The notes beneath the pieces are model-generated. The model worked only from the letters and a program-made list of their open reading frames with translations. It did not search any database and was not told the DNA's origin. Of a DNA stretch of 64,000 nucleotides, positions 35,653 through 47,200 are shown piece by piece. A program made the translations under genes and the position numbers. The stretch lies in the NCBI GenBank assembly GCA_036898135.1, contig CM072523.1, forward strand, positions 43,521,011 through 43,585,010, read 5' to 3'. Source of the stretch: Oncomelania hupensis (Eukaryota; Mollusca; Gastropoda; Littorinimorpha; Pomatiopsidae). Position 1 is the first letter of the stretch. Each line of letters opens with the position of its first letter.

Positions 35653-36247
35653 TTACATTACATTACATGTTTATTGCTTTAGGTCCAGTGGACTCTACCG
35701 AAGCCAAATCAGACCAGTATAGCCGAATCAGGACCACAAAATCAAGACAACTTCGCCGAAAGAAGACTCGCCCCTGATCCGCATAAAAGATCTGTCGAAA
35801 CAACCCTAGTGGTAACACTGAACACACTCCACCAGCCGGTCACTTCACAAGAAAGACATTCCCCGCAGGGGACGCTGAGGCTACACTCTAATTTATCGAA
35901 ACCCCGTTTATAAAAACAAAATAGAATACAAACATCACCATAAAACAACAAAACACACATTTAAAATGACCACACGCAAATAAAAATATCATAGGAAACC
36001 CCAGTGACCACCTGGCAGAAAGCGTCCAATATTTCCAAGCTGATCCAACTCAAATGAGGAGTTTTGTCACGGAAGAGTTTTCAAGAAAAAAGGTAGGCGA
36101 CTGGTCTACCGAAGAAGAAGATAGTAGATTGATACACCAGAGTAGGAATGAGAAAGAACAAAGGAGAAAGACAGCGAAAGTGGGAATTTAAAGCACTAAA
36201 TTTCCAGAAAGTGGGGATACTATTTATATTGAAACCCCCGGCACCCC
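35653..36247 (-). mobile_element. Retroposon-like repeat, copy B, (TGTAA)n tail
   Basis: Reverse orientation of copy A. The tail TTACATTACATTACATG lies on the left, and GAAACCCCCGGCACCCC marks the 5' end on the right. It is full length apart from the first few bases. Confidence 0.85.
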
Positions 36248-38845
36248 TACATGCATGCAATCATCATTAAGTATAAACAACAATATTACACCTACATCAA
36301 CATGATTTATTCACATACACAAAATCAATGATGACTTTGATAATATTCAATGATTGTACAACACAACTATTTCACACACTCACGGTTATAGTCGCTCTCA
36401 AACCCAAACTTGACAACCAGAAATACAATTAACTGTCCAAATTCAACAATCTATAAAACATTCAAATGCACTGTCAAAAAAGCGTTGAAAAAATTATAAA
36501 TTTCATGTACATGTAAAATGATTCCAAAATATAAATTCTAGCTTTTCCCTATTATGTTGCCTATTACCCTGTATCAATATGCATTCAGATGTCCACTGAT
36601 GTAACAAAACTACTCAATTTTTTTCTAAACTAACTCCAAATGGGAAACTTTTCGTAAAGCATGCATATAAAACAGGAGATGTGAATGACAAAACAACGTT
36701 TTTAATTAATGTACATTCAATTTGAAAAATAATACTAGCATTTATTTGCAAAGTGACTCATTTTATTTAATCTCTCAAACAATACTTGTGCAACATCTAA
36801 AATTATAACAAGGTGATGCAAAACCCTGAACATCTACAAAGCATTTCAAGATGTATATACTTGTTCTAAAAATAAAAAAAAAGACATTAATATTCCAAGC
36901 ATTTGAAATAAAAACTTCCTGTACTGCCTTGTCCCTTGTGCAAACGTAATGCAAAAAGGACACAAAATAACATCAAAGACAGCAACCAAAATAACCTACT
37001 GAAGTAGGAAACGCACCATGTACCAATATCAGGTTTAAACCAAATTCACTTTCACTCACACCTATACTGTACCACTGTTCAAGTGGAACAATCCAAAACA
37101 AAATCCAATTTATCACATTGAACTGAACTGTATGTATTTATTACATTTTAAGGTCAAGTTACAATTTTTAAAAAAGACACAAACCTTCTAACAGATTGTT
37201 ATAATTAACTTCAACTTCAACTAAAAGAATCAAATGACAATTCCATATCTGAACTGTTATCTTGTCCAATTTCAATCAATACGTGACATCTTTATTAATG
37301 CATTTTATCAAAGGGCAGATTACAATACAATTTACAGTAGTAACATTCCTACAGACAGTAAACCATAATTTAAACTTCAATGACTGAAAACAAATCCCTT
37401 TAATTTTTTTAATGCTTTTCATCCAAATTTTACATGACTAATTACAATAAAAAATATTACACTTGCAACATTTGCACAGAAAATAATAATGAACAATAAT
37501 ATCTAAAGACGAGAATTTACTTCAAAATCTGACTTACCTAAAGCATATGGCATTGAACATTTCGTCAGTTCAAATTGCTCTTCAATGCTATGGCTCTCTC
37601 TTTCAATGGATCTTTTTGTAGCATATAATTGGAAGACAAATCAGAATACAACTTTGCACCTATAATCTCTTTCAGATATATCTCATCTTTTCTCATTCCC
37701 TCCACTTTCCTGGTCATCAGGGGGACAAGAGGGCAAAAGAAGCAGATAGCCTCTTCCTATCCTATCCCGTAACTGGAAAGTGGTTGATGCACCACTGACA
37801 CACACACACACACCTCTTCCTTTCGCTTTCAGAAATGCATACACAACACACATCAAAGTCTGCACACAGTTTATATAGATACTACAGAGCTCATTCACTT
37901 TATGCAATGTTAAAACAATCAGAAATGTGGACCAGTTCTTGATCTTAATTTTACAGAAAAACACATTGCACAAATCACTTGATGAGATGTTAAAACAAAA
38001 CAATCAGAAATGTGTACCAATTCTTGCACATACATTGTGCTGTGCTATTCGCTCAAGTTCAGGCTGCAGAAAAGCAGCACTATTACAACATTACCACTAT
38101 GCTGACAATACTCAAACCAGTCCTAGAATAATCTTCATGTATAATGCACAATCCCACTCTCTGAGGACATTCTTAGGGCAATCAACATGCTTTACAGGAT
38201 GGATAGTCAAACAGTTATGACTAACAGGTTAAGTATACCAATAACCATTCACTGGAGGCAAACGGTAAGATTTCCTACTTAACATTTCACTCATGCAGTG
38301 TATCACTACATTCAACAACAAGCAACATACAAAACTTTAGACTTGATGATATGCACATATCACCGCTTACACAAACATGTAAATGCAACACTTCAATTAA
38401 CAATAATTATGGTCACTTTGGTCACAATTTCACAGCATCAATGTTTTGGATAATTTCAATACTCAACGTCTGTAAGTTCACAGATTTTCATCTCCCGATT
38501 TCCATTCAATTCAAATACATTCAAAAAGATGCTAGCATGAAGACATTCTCAAAAATTCCCAGATAAAATATCAACTTCAATTTCCTAACACGCAGACAAT
38601 GAGAAAGACAAAATTGTTCAGCACAGATTCAAATCTATTGCAAAACAACAGCAAAGCAATTGTGAAATACTAAAGAAATTCAAACGCTTACCAAACCAAA
38701 CCCAACAGAACATCAATGTGAGGATAATGCAGTGACAGAAGACACAGTTCATGTTCATTACATGCAGACATACTAACATAACTCCATGGCTTGTTACCGA
38801 ACACTGAATACAACTCAAATGTCAAATCATTACGCGGGACACACT

Positions 38846-39263
38846 GTCAGTTCCTGTCCTACAACATTATCGCTTAACCACAATCCCACAGTTCCTGTCC
38901 TACAGCATTATCGCTTAACCACAATCCCACAGTTCCTGTCCTACAACATTATCGCTTAACCACAATCCCACAGTTCCTGTCCTACAACATTATCGCTTAA
39001 CCACAATCCCACAGTTCCTGTCCTACAACATTATCGCTAACCACAATCCCACAGTTCCTGTCCTACAACATTATCGCTTAACCACAATTCCACAGTTCCT
39101 GTCCTACAACATTATCGCTTAACCACAATCCCACAGTTCCTGTCCTACAACATTATCGCTTAACCACAATCCCACAGTTCCTGTCCTACAACATTATCGC
39201 TTAACCACAATCCCACAGTTCCTGTCCTACAACATTATCGCTAACCACAATCCCACAGTTCCT
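38846..39263. repeat. 41-bp satellite, ten copies plus a partial one
   Basis: The unit CACAGTTCCTGTCCTACAAC then ATTATCGCTTAACCACAATCC is repeated with very few differences; some units lack TT in GCTTAACC. The low divergence suggests recent expansion. Confidence 0.96.
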
Positions 39264-39819
39264 TCAAGGCAGACACTAGCGTCACTTCCATATAAACTTT
39301 TAATTCAAGAAATCAATTACTGGAATGAGGATTTTAAAAATTTATTTTAAAGTACATTTCAATTTGCTAGTCAGATAAATTCATAAAACAGCTGTGACAA
39401 TCAAACCAATCTGACCCATTTCCCACCACCAATCAAATCAATGCATGTCATGGATGAAGACAGTAATCCCAATTCTAAGCTAATGTTAGTGTCAGCACAC
39501 CACATCGCATGCCCTTTGTTTCTTTTTTTTTAATGGCAAGAAAAACTATTGTTTCTTTTTTTTTATGGCAAGAAAAACTATTCTCTCTTGTAATTAGAAG
39601 ATAAACTCGATTTTTCTCTATGCCTGATATGAAGACATAATGGAAAAAAAAAAAAAAAGTACCACTAAATCAGTTATCGCCTACCATACTACCATTAGTA
39701 TCAAAAGCAAAAAATCTCCAAATTCATTTGCTGTAAATACATGCTATCCACTATATCCTTCAGAAGCTCTTTGAGCAGGTAACTGTCCATAAATGAAACA
39801 TGTTTTTTTTATTTCAATA

Positions 39820-39868
<49 letters not shown>
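39820..39868. repeat. (ATT)n microsatellite
   Basis: About 16 units of ATT. Confidence 0.95.
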
Positions 39869-39869
<1 letters not shown>

Positions 39870-40225
39870 ATAATAATATAAATACCAGGTATTTGCAGTT
39901 TTTCACAGCAGGCCCTGAGAAAAGAGAGGTTGATAATTCTTCAGGATATAGGATACTTCTTGTATTTATGAAGATTGTGGCATTATCATATATTACGAAA
40001 ATTCGGGCATTATCATATTTGTTTTCAGTGCTCAACAGGAAATACAATTATCTATGTATTGTACAGAAATTGTTTTACTTTCAAAAGTCCAGCTGTGTGA
40101 CGTCTAACATGGAATTATGGATGTATCAGAGAAAAATCACCGTCGTCATTTCACCACTTGCTGCTGCTCTGCTGCACTCGCTCATTCATGTTGCCCACAT
40201 TCACCCCACTAACCTCTCCCCTGCA

Positions 40226-40251
40226 TCACAACTCTGTCTTCACTTTGAAAT
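40226..40251 (-). CDS. UGGT: UGGT last exon, 26 nt, KTEL terminus
   Basis: Acceptor TTTGTTTGTTGCAG. With the leftover G of exon 17 it encodes DFKVKTEL and a TGA stop (40226-40228). No alternative continuation of exon 17 ends in a retrieval signal: reading through its donor gives GMIFGTVS. The phase and a canonical KDEL-type ending support this very small exon. Confidence 0.85.
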
Positions 40252-41249
40252 CTGCAACAAACAAAAGAAGGGAATGCCTTTAGTATAAACCCAACGTCCA
40301 ATTGTCTCAACACCATGGAGCATAACATACACAAAATAGGTGCAAATCGGGTGTCATCTAAAATTATCCCACCACCAAACAATACCACACATCGAAATAA
40401 AATACACATTCTCAATGTCATTGTTTTTCACCAATACCCAGCAACCCAACCAATCAACCATATCAAACAAACAATCCGCACACCACCCCTATTTATGTAA
40501 CAGACAATCAATACATCATCACAATGACTTTTAACAGTTTTGATTCCCTTACAACAGCCATCTGAATACCTATAACTGACTTTCTAACAATCCAAAACTA
40601 TAATACCATAGTGTTCTATGAAGAACTGACCAATATTGTAAGTGGCCAAGAAATAACTACAATATCTGGCAGAGTTTTACCAATAACTCCCTATTCAAAT
40701 ATTTTTTTAGATTTTAGATTTAGATTTTAATGCTTTATTGTCCCTTTTTATCGGGAAATTCTGGGCCGCCTCCCCTGTGGAAGGCGTAGTCGCAGCCTGT
40801 GGCGCGCCCAAACCCAACCTACCTAACATTAGTTGTGATTTTTGAAATTAGAAATTCTTTACATTTTTTGAAATTTTTTGAAATTTTGCTGGGGGAGCAA
40901 ACCGGAGTACCCGGAGAAAACCCCCGAGACGTTGCCCGAGTCGAAAGTAAATAATATTCGGAGAAACATAACGCCCCGATGCAGGATCGAACCCACACCT
41001 GTCAGGCGCCATTGGTTTCTGGCCTGTGGACAAGGCAAGTTAGTCCCACCTTAGCCCACTTGGCCACAACGCTCGCATGTATAATAAATAAATAAATAAT
41101 AATATAAATATGTAGGTATTCATAAACAGAATAATCCAATTCCAATTTGGAGTACACTGCCAACACCTGTTTTTCTGAGCTTTTGTCCAGCAACCCCCAC
41201 AATAAAGATTTCTGACCTTGATACATGAACTGCTCTACAAATAAATAAA

Positions 41250-41288
<39 letters not shown>

Positions 41289-44200
41289 GAAACTGTGCCA
41301 AATATCATACCAGGTAACACTATATCAGGACGTTCATATTCAATCTGCTCTCTAGTTTTGGTGCCGTAGACTTGATCCCACACCACTTTGAGCTCGTAGT
41401 CATAGTTCTTCCACTCTGGCACAATGCGCATGGCTGCCTGTAGCTTAGGCTCCTTGGTCAGAGGGTTGTTGCACTGGAAATGAAAGTCATAAAATAGCAC
41501 TGAACAGCAGCCTCAATGCATCATTATGCCGCGCTCAATCAAATGCCCCTCAATATTACACACATCAACAGTACAATACTACTGAACAATCATGTACAGA
41601 AGAAATACATAATACACATACATTAAATAACAGATTCAGTGATGCACATGTTTTGGGACCCTAATAGGACATGATGTCCTGAACACAAAAAAACAATAGG
41701 ACATGATGTCCTGAATACAAAAAAGTAATAGGACACTGGCATTGTTGCCAAAAGGTCTTGTTGTTTACTTGGTATTACTGAACAGTAAAGAGGCACTTCG
41801 AAACAGTGAAAGTTCAATTCTTGAAAATGTAGGGTTTTTTCTTGCTTGCCCACTTCTTTACAATCCGGTGAAGATACTCTTTTGAAGCGTTTTCAGTGTA
41901 CCCCATCTGAGATATCAAGAGATTGAATGTTTTCTGCATGACTGTCTTTCTCTGCATAACAGAGCCAAATTTCGTGAGAGGCAGATTTTCGTTTATTAGC
42001 CAGTTTACAGCTCTGTCTGTGGTGATCATTGCCTCCTCCTGATTTGTCAACAATAGATCCTCACAAATCTCTTCATTGTGTTGCTCTTGGGGCACTTGGA
42101 TTGCTAGTTTGTGACTAGCTGTAGTTAAATGATCTTCCAATGCACTTAAAAAAATTTTTAAAAAAGTTAACGCAGCCGCGAGAATACGATTTTTTTGCTA
42201 CACCAGAACTTTTAAATACCGTACAGAACATGGCCTTTTTTTTCATCGTCAAAATACCCACGACTTCTGAAAAACGCGATCAACACGAGTACTAGTAGGC
42301 TGGCTCGAAGTTGACGGTTTCTCGGCTTCGCGACCATCGGCATCGGAAGAATTCTCCACAGATCGTGTAGGCTCTGCTTCTTTTAATGTGCTGGAAACTG
42401 AATTACCCGCAAATAAGACGGTTATTGAGATTTGGTTTTTATCCGCCTTCAGTCTTTTTTTCGCAGACATTTTCGATAATTTCGATCGAATGTTTGGCTT
42501 ACCAAAAGTAAGCTACAAGTACAACGCCAACACAGATCCAACGTAAACTCAAGTCGCGAGCACCGATTGACTAAAAAAAGCTGTATATGTTTCAAGGGCG
42601 CTGGTTGGCTGTTTTGCTTTGTGACTCGGGATAAAAATAGCAACCACATGCAGGCGATGACAAGGAAGATAAGGCATATAATATACGTTTCATGTAGACG
42701 ACGGTCCCGGGGGTTTGTTTTGCTTTCCGTCTAGCGCTGCATAAACGTTTCGCCCTCTTCGCAAAATACGCGAAAACTATTGGACATGTGTCCGACTCGC
42801 CATCGTTTTAATCGGACAAGGTGTCCGCCTTGAGGTTTGACAATCGGACATTTAAAAAAACAAGCGGTCAATGTCCGGTGTCCGGGCAACTTGTGCATCA
42901 CTGCAGATTATTGTATTGACTTCTCCCACCACTAAACTGTAACTGTGTTGGGGGTATACCACGATAACAGCATACTTTATTGCCAAGTGAAAACCACACC
43001 ACAAATACATCTCAAGGAAATTCTAGAAGTCTAATATCACCAAGACTGTGAAAAGACTTGTAGTGCATCTGAGGTGGCAGAGATAAAAAATGTTTAACAT
43101 TCTAAATTAAAGCTGAGAGATGACTATTTGCTGACACGTTAAAACATTTTTGTGGGTCTAATTTCTGCCAAAACTGAACCTAAACTTCGTGGCCGAGCGG
43201 TCAAAGGGTCGACTGCTATAGCGGTAAATGGCTTATCTCCCTTAGAATAGAGGCAAAGGCGCCCCGCAGATTAACGCAGGGGTGAGTGACGAACATGCTC
43301 CAATGCGTATTGTGAATGAAGCAAGTAGGACTATTATGTGTATGTGGTATTGAGTGGCGAGTAATGCCTGTATCAAGGAGCCCCATGCTAAATACACCAA
43401 CAGCAAGGTCACAAAAAACAAAAGATAACAAAATGCCGGAACATTAGGATTACCAAGCTACTCACAACCCTCAGTCATCAGTCACATGTTTTGTCACTGC
43501 CTCTGTGTCCTTCATTCAACCAACCACAATGTTTACTGACAATGCTTGACAATGTTTACTTACAATGGCCACTACCAACAACAAAATAGGTCACAAGTTC
43601 ATTTATCTTGAGAGTACAGTTTATATCTTTGCTATGCTAAGCTAATATAATAATCATAATAATAAATTACATTACATTACATAATTGTTGCTTTAGGTCC
43701 AGCGGACTCTTCCGAGCCAAATCAGGACCGGACAATCCCCAATCCGCATAAAAGATCTGCTGAAACAACCCTAGTGGGAAAACTGAATGTTCTCCACCAG
43801 CCAATCACTTTACAATAAAGACATCCCACGCAGGGGACGGCTGAGGCTTCACCCCAACTAATCGAACCCCGGTTTACAAAAACAAAATAGAATACAAACA
43901 TCATTATAAATTATCAACAAAACACATACATATAAAATGCCTACATTGCTAAATAATAACATCATAGGAAGCCCAAGTGACCACCTGGCAGAAAGCGTCC
44001 AATATTCCCAAGCTGATCCAACAGACCTCATACACAAACAAGGAGTCTTGTCCCGGAAGAGTTTTCAAGAAAAAAGGTAGGAGACTGGTCTAGTGAAGAA
44101 GACGATAATAGCAGATTGATAGAACAGAGCAGGAATGAGAAAGAGCAAATGAGAAAGACAGCGACAGTGGGAATTTAAAGCACTAAATTTCCAGAAAGTG

Positions 44201-47200
44201 GGGATACTATTTATACTGAAACCCCCGGCACCCCAACGGGGGAAATCATAATAATAATAACAATAATAATAACAATAGGAACAATAATAATAATAATAAT
44301 AATAAATGCTATACATGTGCTGGTTTCCCCAAATCACCAATCGAGCTCCAAGCGTGGCAATCTGTAAACCAACATCATGCTCTCACTGTCACATACACAA
44401 CACACACACACACATCCATCTCTCAGACATACCAAGTCGATGGTTTTGGCATTAGCTTTTTCACTCTCACTGCACCATGTTTCACAGTACAGCCACTCTT
44501 GAGGCAGAGACTTGATGGCAACCTGACACAGAAGGTAAAACAACAAATGTTAGCCACTGACACATAAACTAGCTAACTACATTCACAATTAACAAAGCCA
44601 TAGGGTATTTACTTCTCTATGGTTGTAATACATTCTTTGCAAATCACACTTTCTTAGGAACATTCTACATAAATTAAAATTTTTTTCTCTAAATTTGTTA
44701 TTAAGAAGCATACTTACCATGACTCAAAAATGCAATTGGCATTGCTATGTAAATGCTCATAAAAACGAAATTTGAACCACAAAAAAAAAAAAACATAGAG
44801 TTGCTTCCCCTGCACTACTAAATCCAGTGCGTCCCATGCTACTATACCTTTCTATAGCACTCACGGCAATTGCCACACACCTCAGATTCAGATTCAGAAA
44901 ACTTTATTATCTCACAAGAGAAATTCTAACATGCAATTGCTGTCAGTAAAGCAATTAAAAAAGGTAACAATAATATTAATATACATTTAAAAAAAAAAAC
45001 ATTTACAAAGATACCTCATGCACTCACTTACACGAATGTAAATATTAACATGAACATTACAGACACACTGTATCCTTACATGCATATTCCACAATATTTG
45101 GAAACTAAACATCACCATCATTACACTTCAACATCATAAACACACACACACACTACAGTGTAGAAACGCTGTTGTGATGACTTTCATGAAACTACATACG
45201 TTACTTTTACATTTGTACAAATGTGTCCCTTGTTTGAAGCTAACCCTAACCATAACTCTAACCCAAACCCTTAACCTAATCCTAAGCCTAACACAGCCCT
45301 AACCCTAACAAAACACTGTTTTGACGTCGAAATAACGGAGTCCGTCAAAAGAAAGTACGTAGTGGTTCAAGTGTATGTCAGAATAACGGCGTTTCTACCT
45401 AGCCCCTCGCACACACACCCACATAAACACACACAAGTATTTGTTTTCACAGTGTTATTATGACTTTCCTGAAATGCCACATACGTTGTGTTGACAATGG
45501 GTCATATTTGTCCCCCTTTTTAAGTACATTTAAGTGTTCTAACACTAACCCTAATCCTAACCCTTACCCTTATCGTAACACAGCCCTAACCCTAACGGAT
45601 CATTGGTTTGACGTCAAAACAAGTAGGTCTGTTAAGACAAGTTATGTAGATGTTCATTGGTTTGTCCAAATAACACCGTGTAAACAAGTACACCCACATA
45701 CACACCCACACACAATCAATTCCAAATCACAGGTTTGCTATTAATTATGCTTCAATTAAGTACTACACAGTCATGGAATACTGGATAGTGGTAAAGCTGC
45801 ATTATAAATTATACAACTCTAATATAGTGCAGGATCGCACAAACAACTGCTGCCCTGACAAGGTTGAAGCCCATTTGGAAAGACAGAACCATCAGTCTAC
45901 ATTCCAAAGTAAGACTGCTGTGCTCTCTGGTCATCTCCATCTTCCTATATGCTTGCGAAGCATGGACCCTCACAGCAGATCTCCAACGAAGAATACAAAG
46001 CATGGAGATGAGGTGCTACAGAAGACTTCTGTGCATTTCCTATACCCAACACATCACCAACGACGAAGTCCGACAGACCATCACACAAGCCATTGGACAA
46101 CACGATGACCTGCTCACAGTGGTGAAGAAACGGAAACTCCGATGGTATGGCCACGTCACCAGATCATCAGGCCTTGCAAAGACCATTCTGCAAGGCACAG
46201 TGCAAGGAGGTAGAAGAAGGGGGAGACCGAAAAAGAGGTGGGAGGACAACATTCGAGAATGGACTGGTTTGACACTGAGCGAAGCCATGAGGGCTGCTGA
46301 GGACAGAGAAAGATGGAGTATGCTGGTTAAACGATCATCTGTGGTGCCCCTACGACCTTCAGGTTATGGGACAGGATAGGATAGGAATATAGTGCACCCA
46401 TACGCCACATGCACACACATACATACAACAACACACACCTAGCTTTCAGTCAACACTTATTAAGAAAGTATACAAAAGTGTTTCTAGCTCTGTGGAAACA
46501 GTTGGCACTCTAAAACGACGGCCAGAAGGAAGAAGTTGGAAGTGCTGGGCTAGCTTGTGAGTGAAATCTCCTGCAATGGCCAACACTTTCTTTGTTGTTT
46601 GACTTTGATACAACAAACAGCTCTCCTGTCTTTCACCCACCACCCTCCCGCATACAGTTAACATTCCATTCAACACATTCTTATTCCTCAAGCTGAGACC
46701 TCCAAACCAACAAAGAGAACCAAAGGTCAGCACAGACTGAATAAAACAGCTATAAAAGTTACTTTAAACAGATTTGTTGACTTTTAAAGAGCACAATTTC
46801 TGCAGACAATATATTCTGGACTGACATTTCATATGGATGGAAGTGGTGTTGGAATCAAGGGTAAGTTTATTGTCCAGTATTGTTCCTAGATATTTGTATT
46901 CAGCAACTCTCTCCACCTTCTCTCCATCAATCACTAAGTCAGGTAAAGTATTTTATTTTATTATTATAATTTTTTTATTTTAACAACTTTATTATCACCG
47001 AGGTGAAATTCGGGCACTTTCATTTTCGAAAGTACAGCAGCCCCAAGTGAAGCGCTTTACCCAAGGTACATGCCTGGGTGCGTTCTTGTTACTGGCACTC
47101 ACCCGTCTAGGACATGAGCGTCAGGATCTTTAAAGTCCGTTATGATGGAATGCATGCGACACAGACTAGACCTCGGTTTATACTATCATCCAAAGAAGAA

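Larger units (their letters stand above)
36250..40225 (-). other. Downstream region and possible 3' UTR of UGGT
   Basis: AT-rich DNA after the UGGT stop (reading leftwards) without coding signatures. TTTATT (AATAAA on the - strand) occurs at 39808-39813 and elsewhere. A LINE-tail scrap (TCCTATCCTATCCCGTAAC) is near 37757, a 41-bp satellite at 38846-39263 and (ATT)n at about 39820-39868. The true transcript end is unknown. Confidence 0.45.
41637..42903 (-). mobile_element. hAT-like transposon, internally deleted, 6-bp TSD
   Basis: The termini CAGTGATGCACA (41637) and TGTGCATCACTG (ending 42903) are inverted. CAGATT flanks both sides (41631-41636, 42904-42909). GGACA-rich subterminal repeats (GGACATGATGTCC) lie at both ends. 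It carries two minus-strand frames described separately. It sits in the UGGT intron between exons 16 and 17. Confidence 0.87.
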
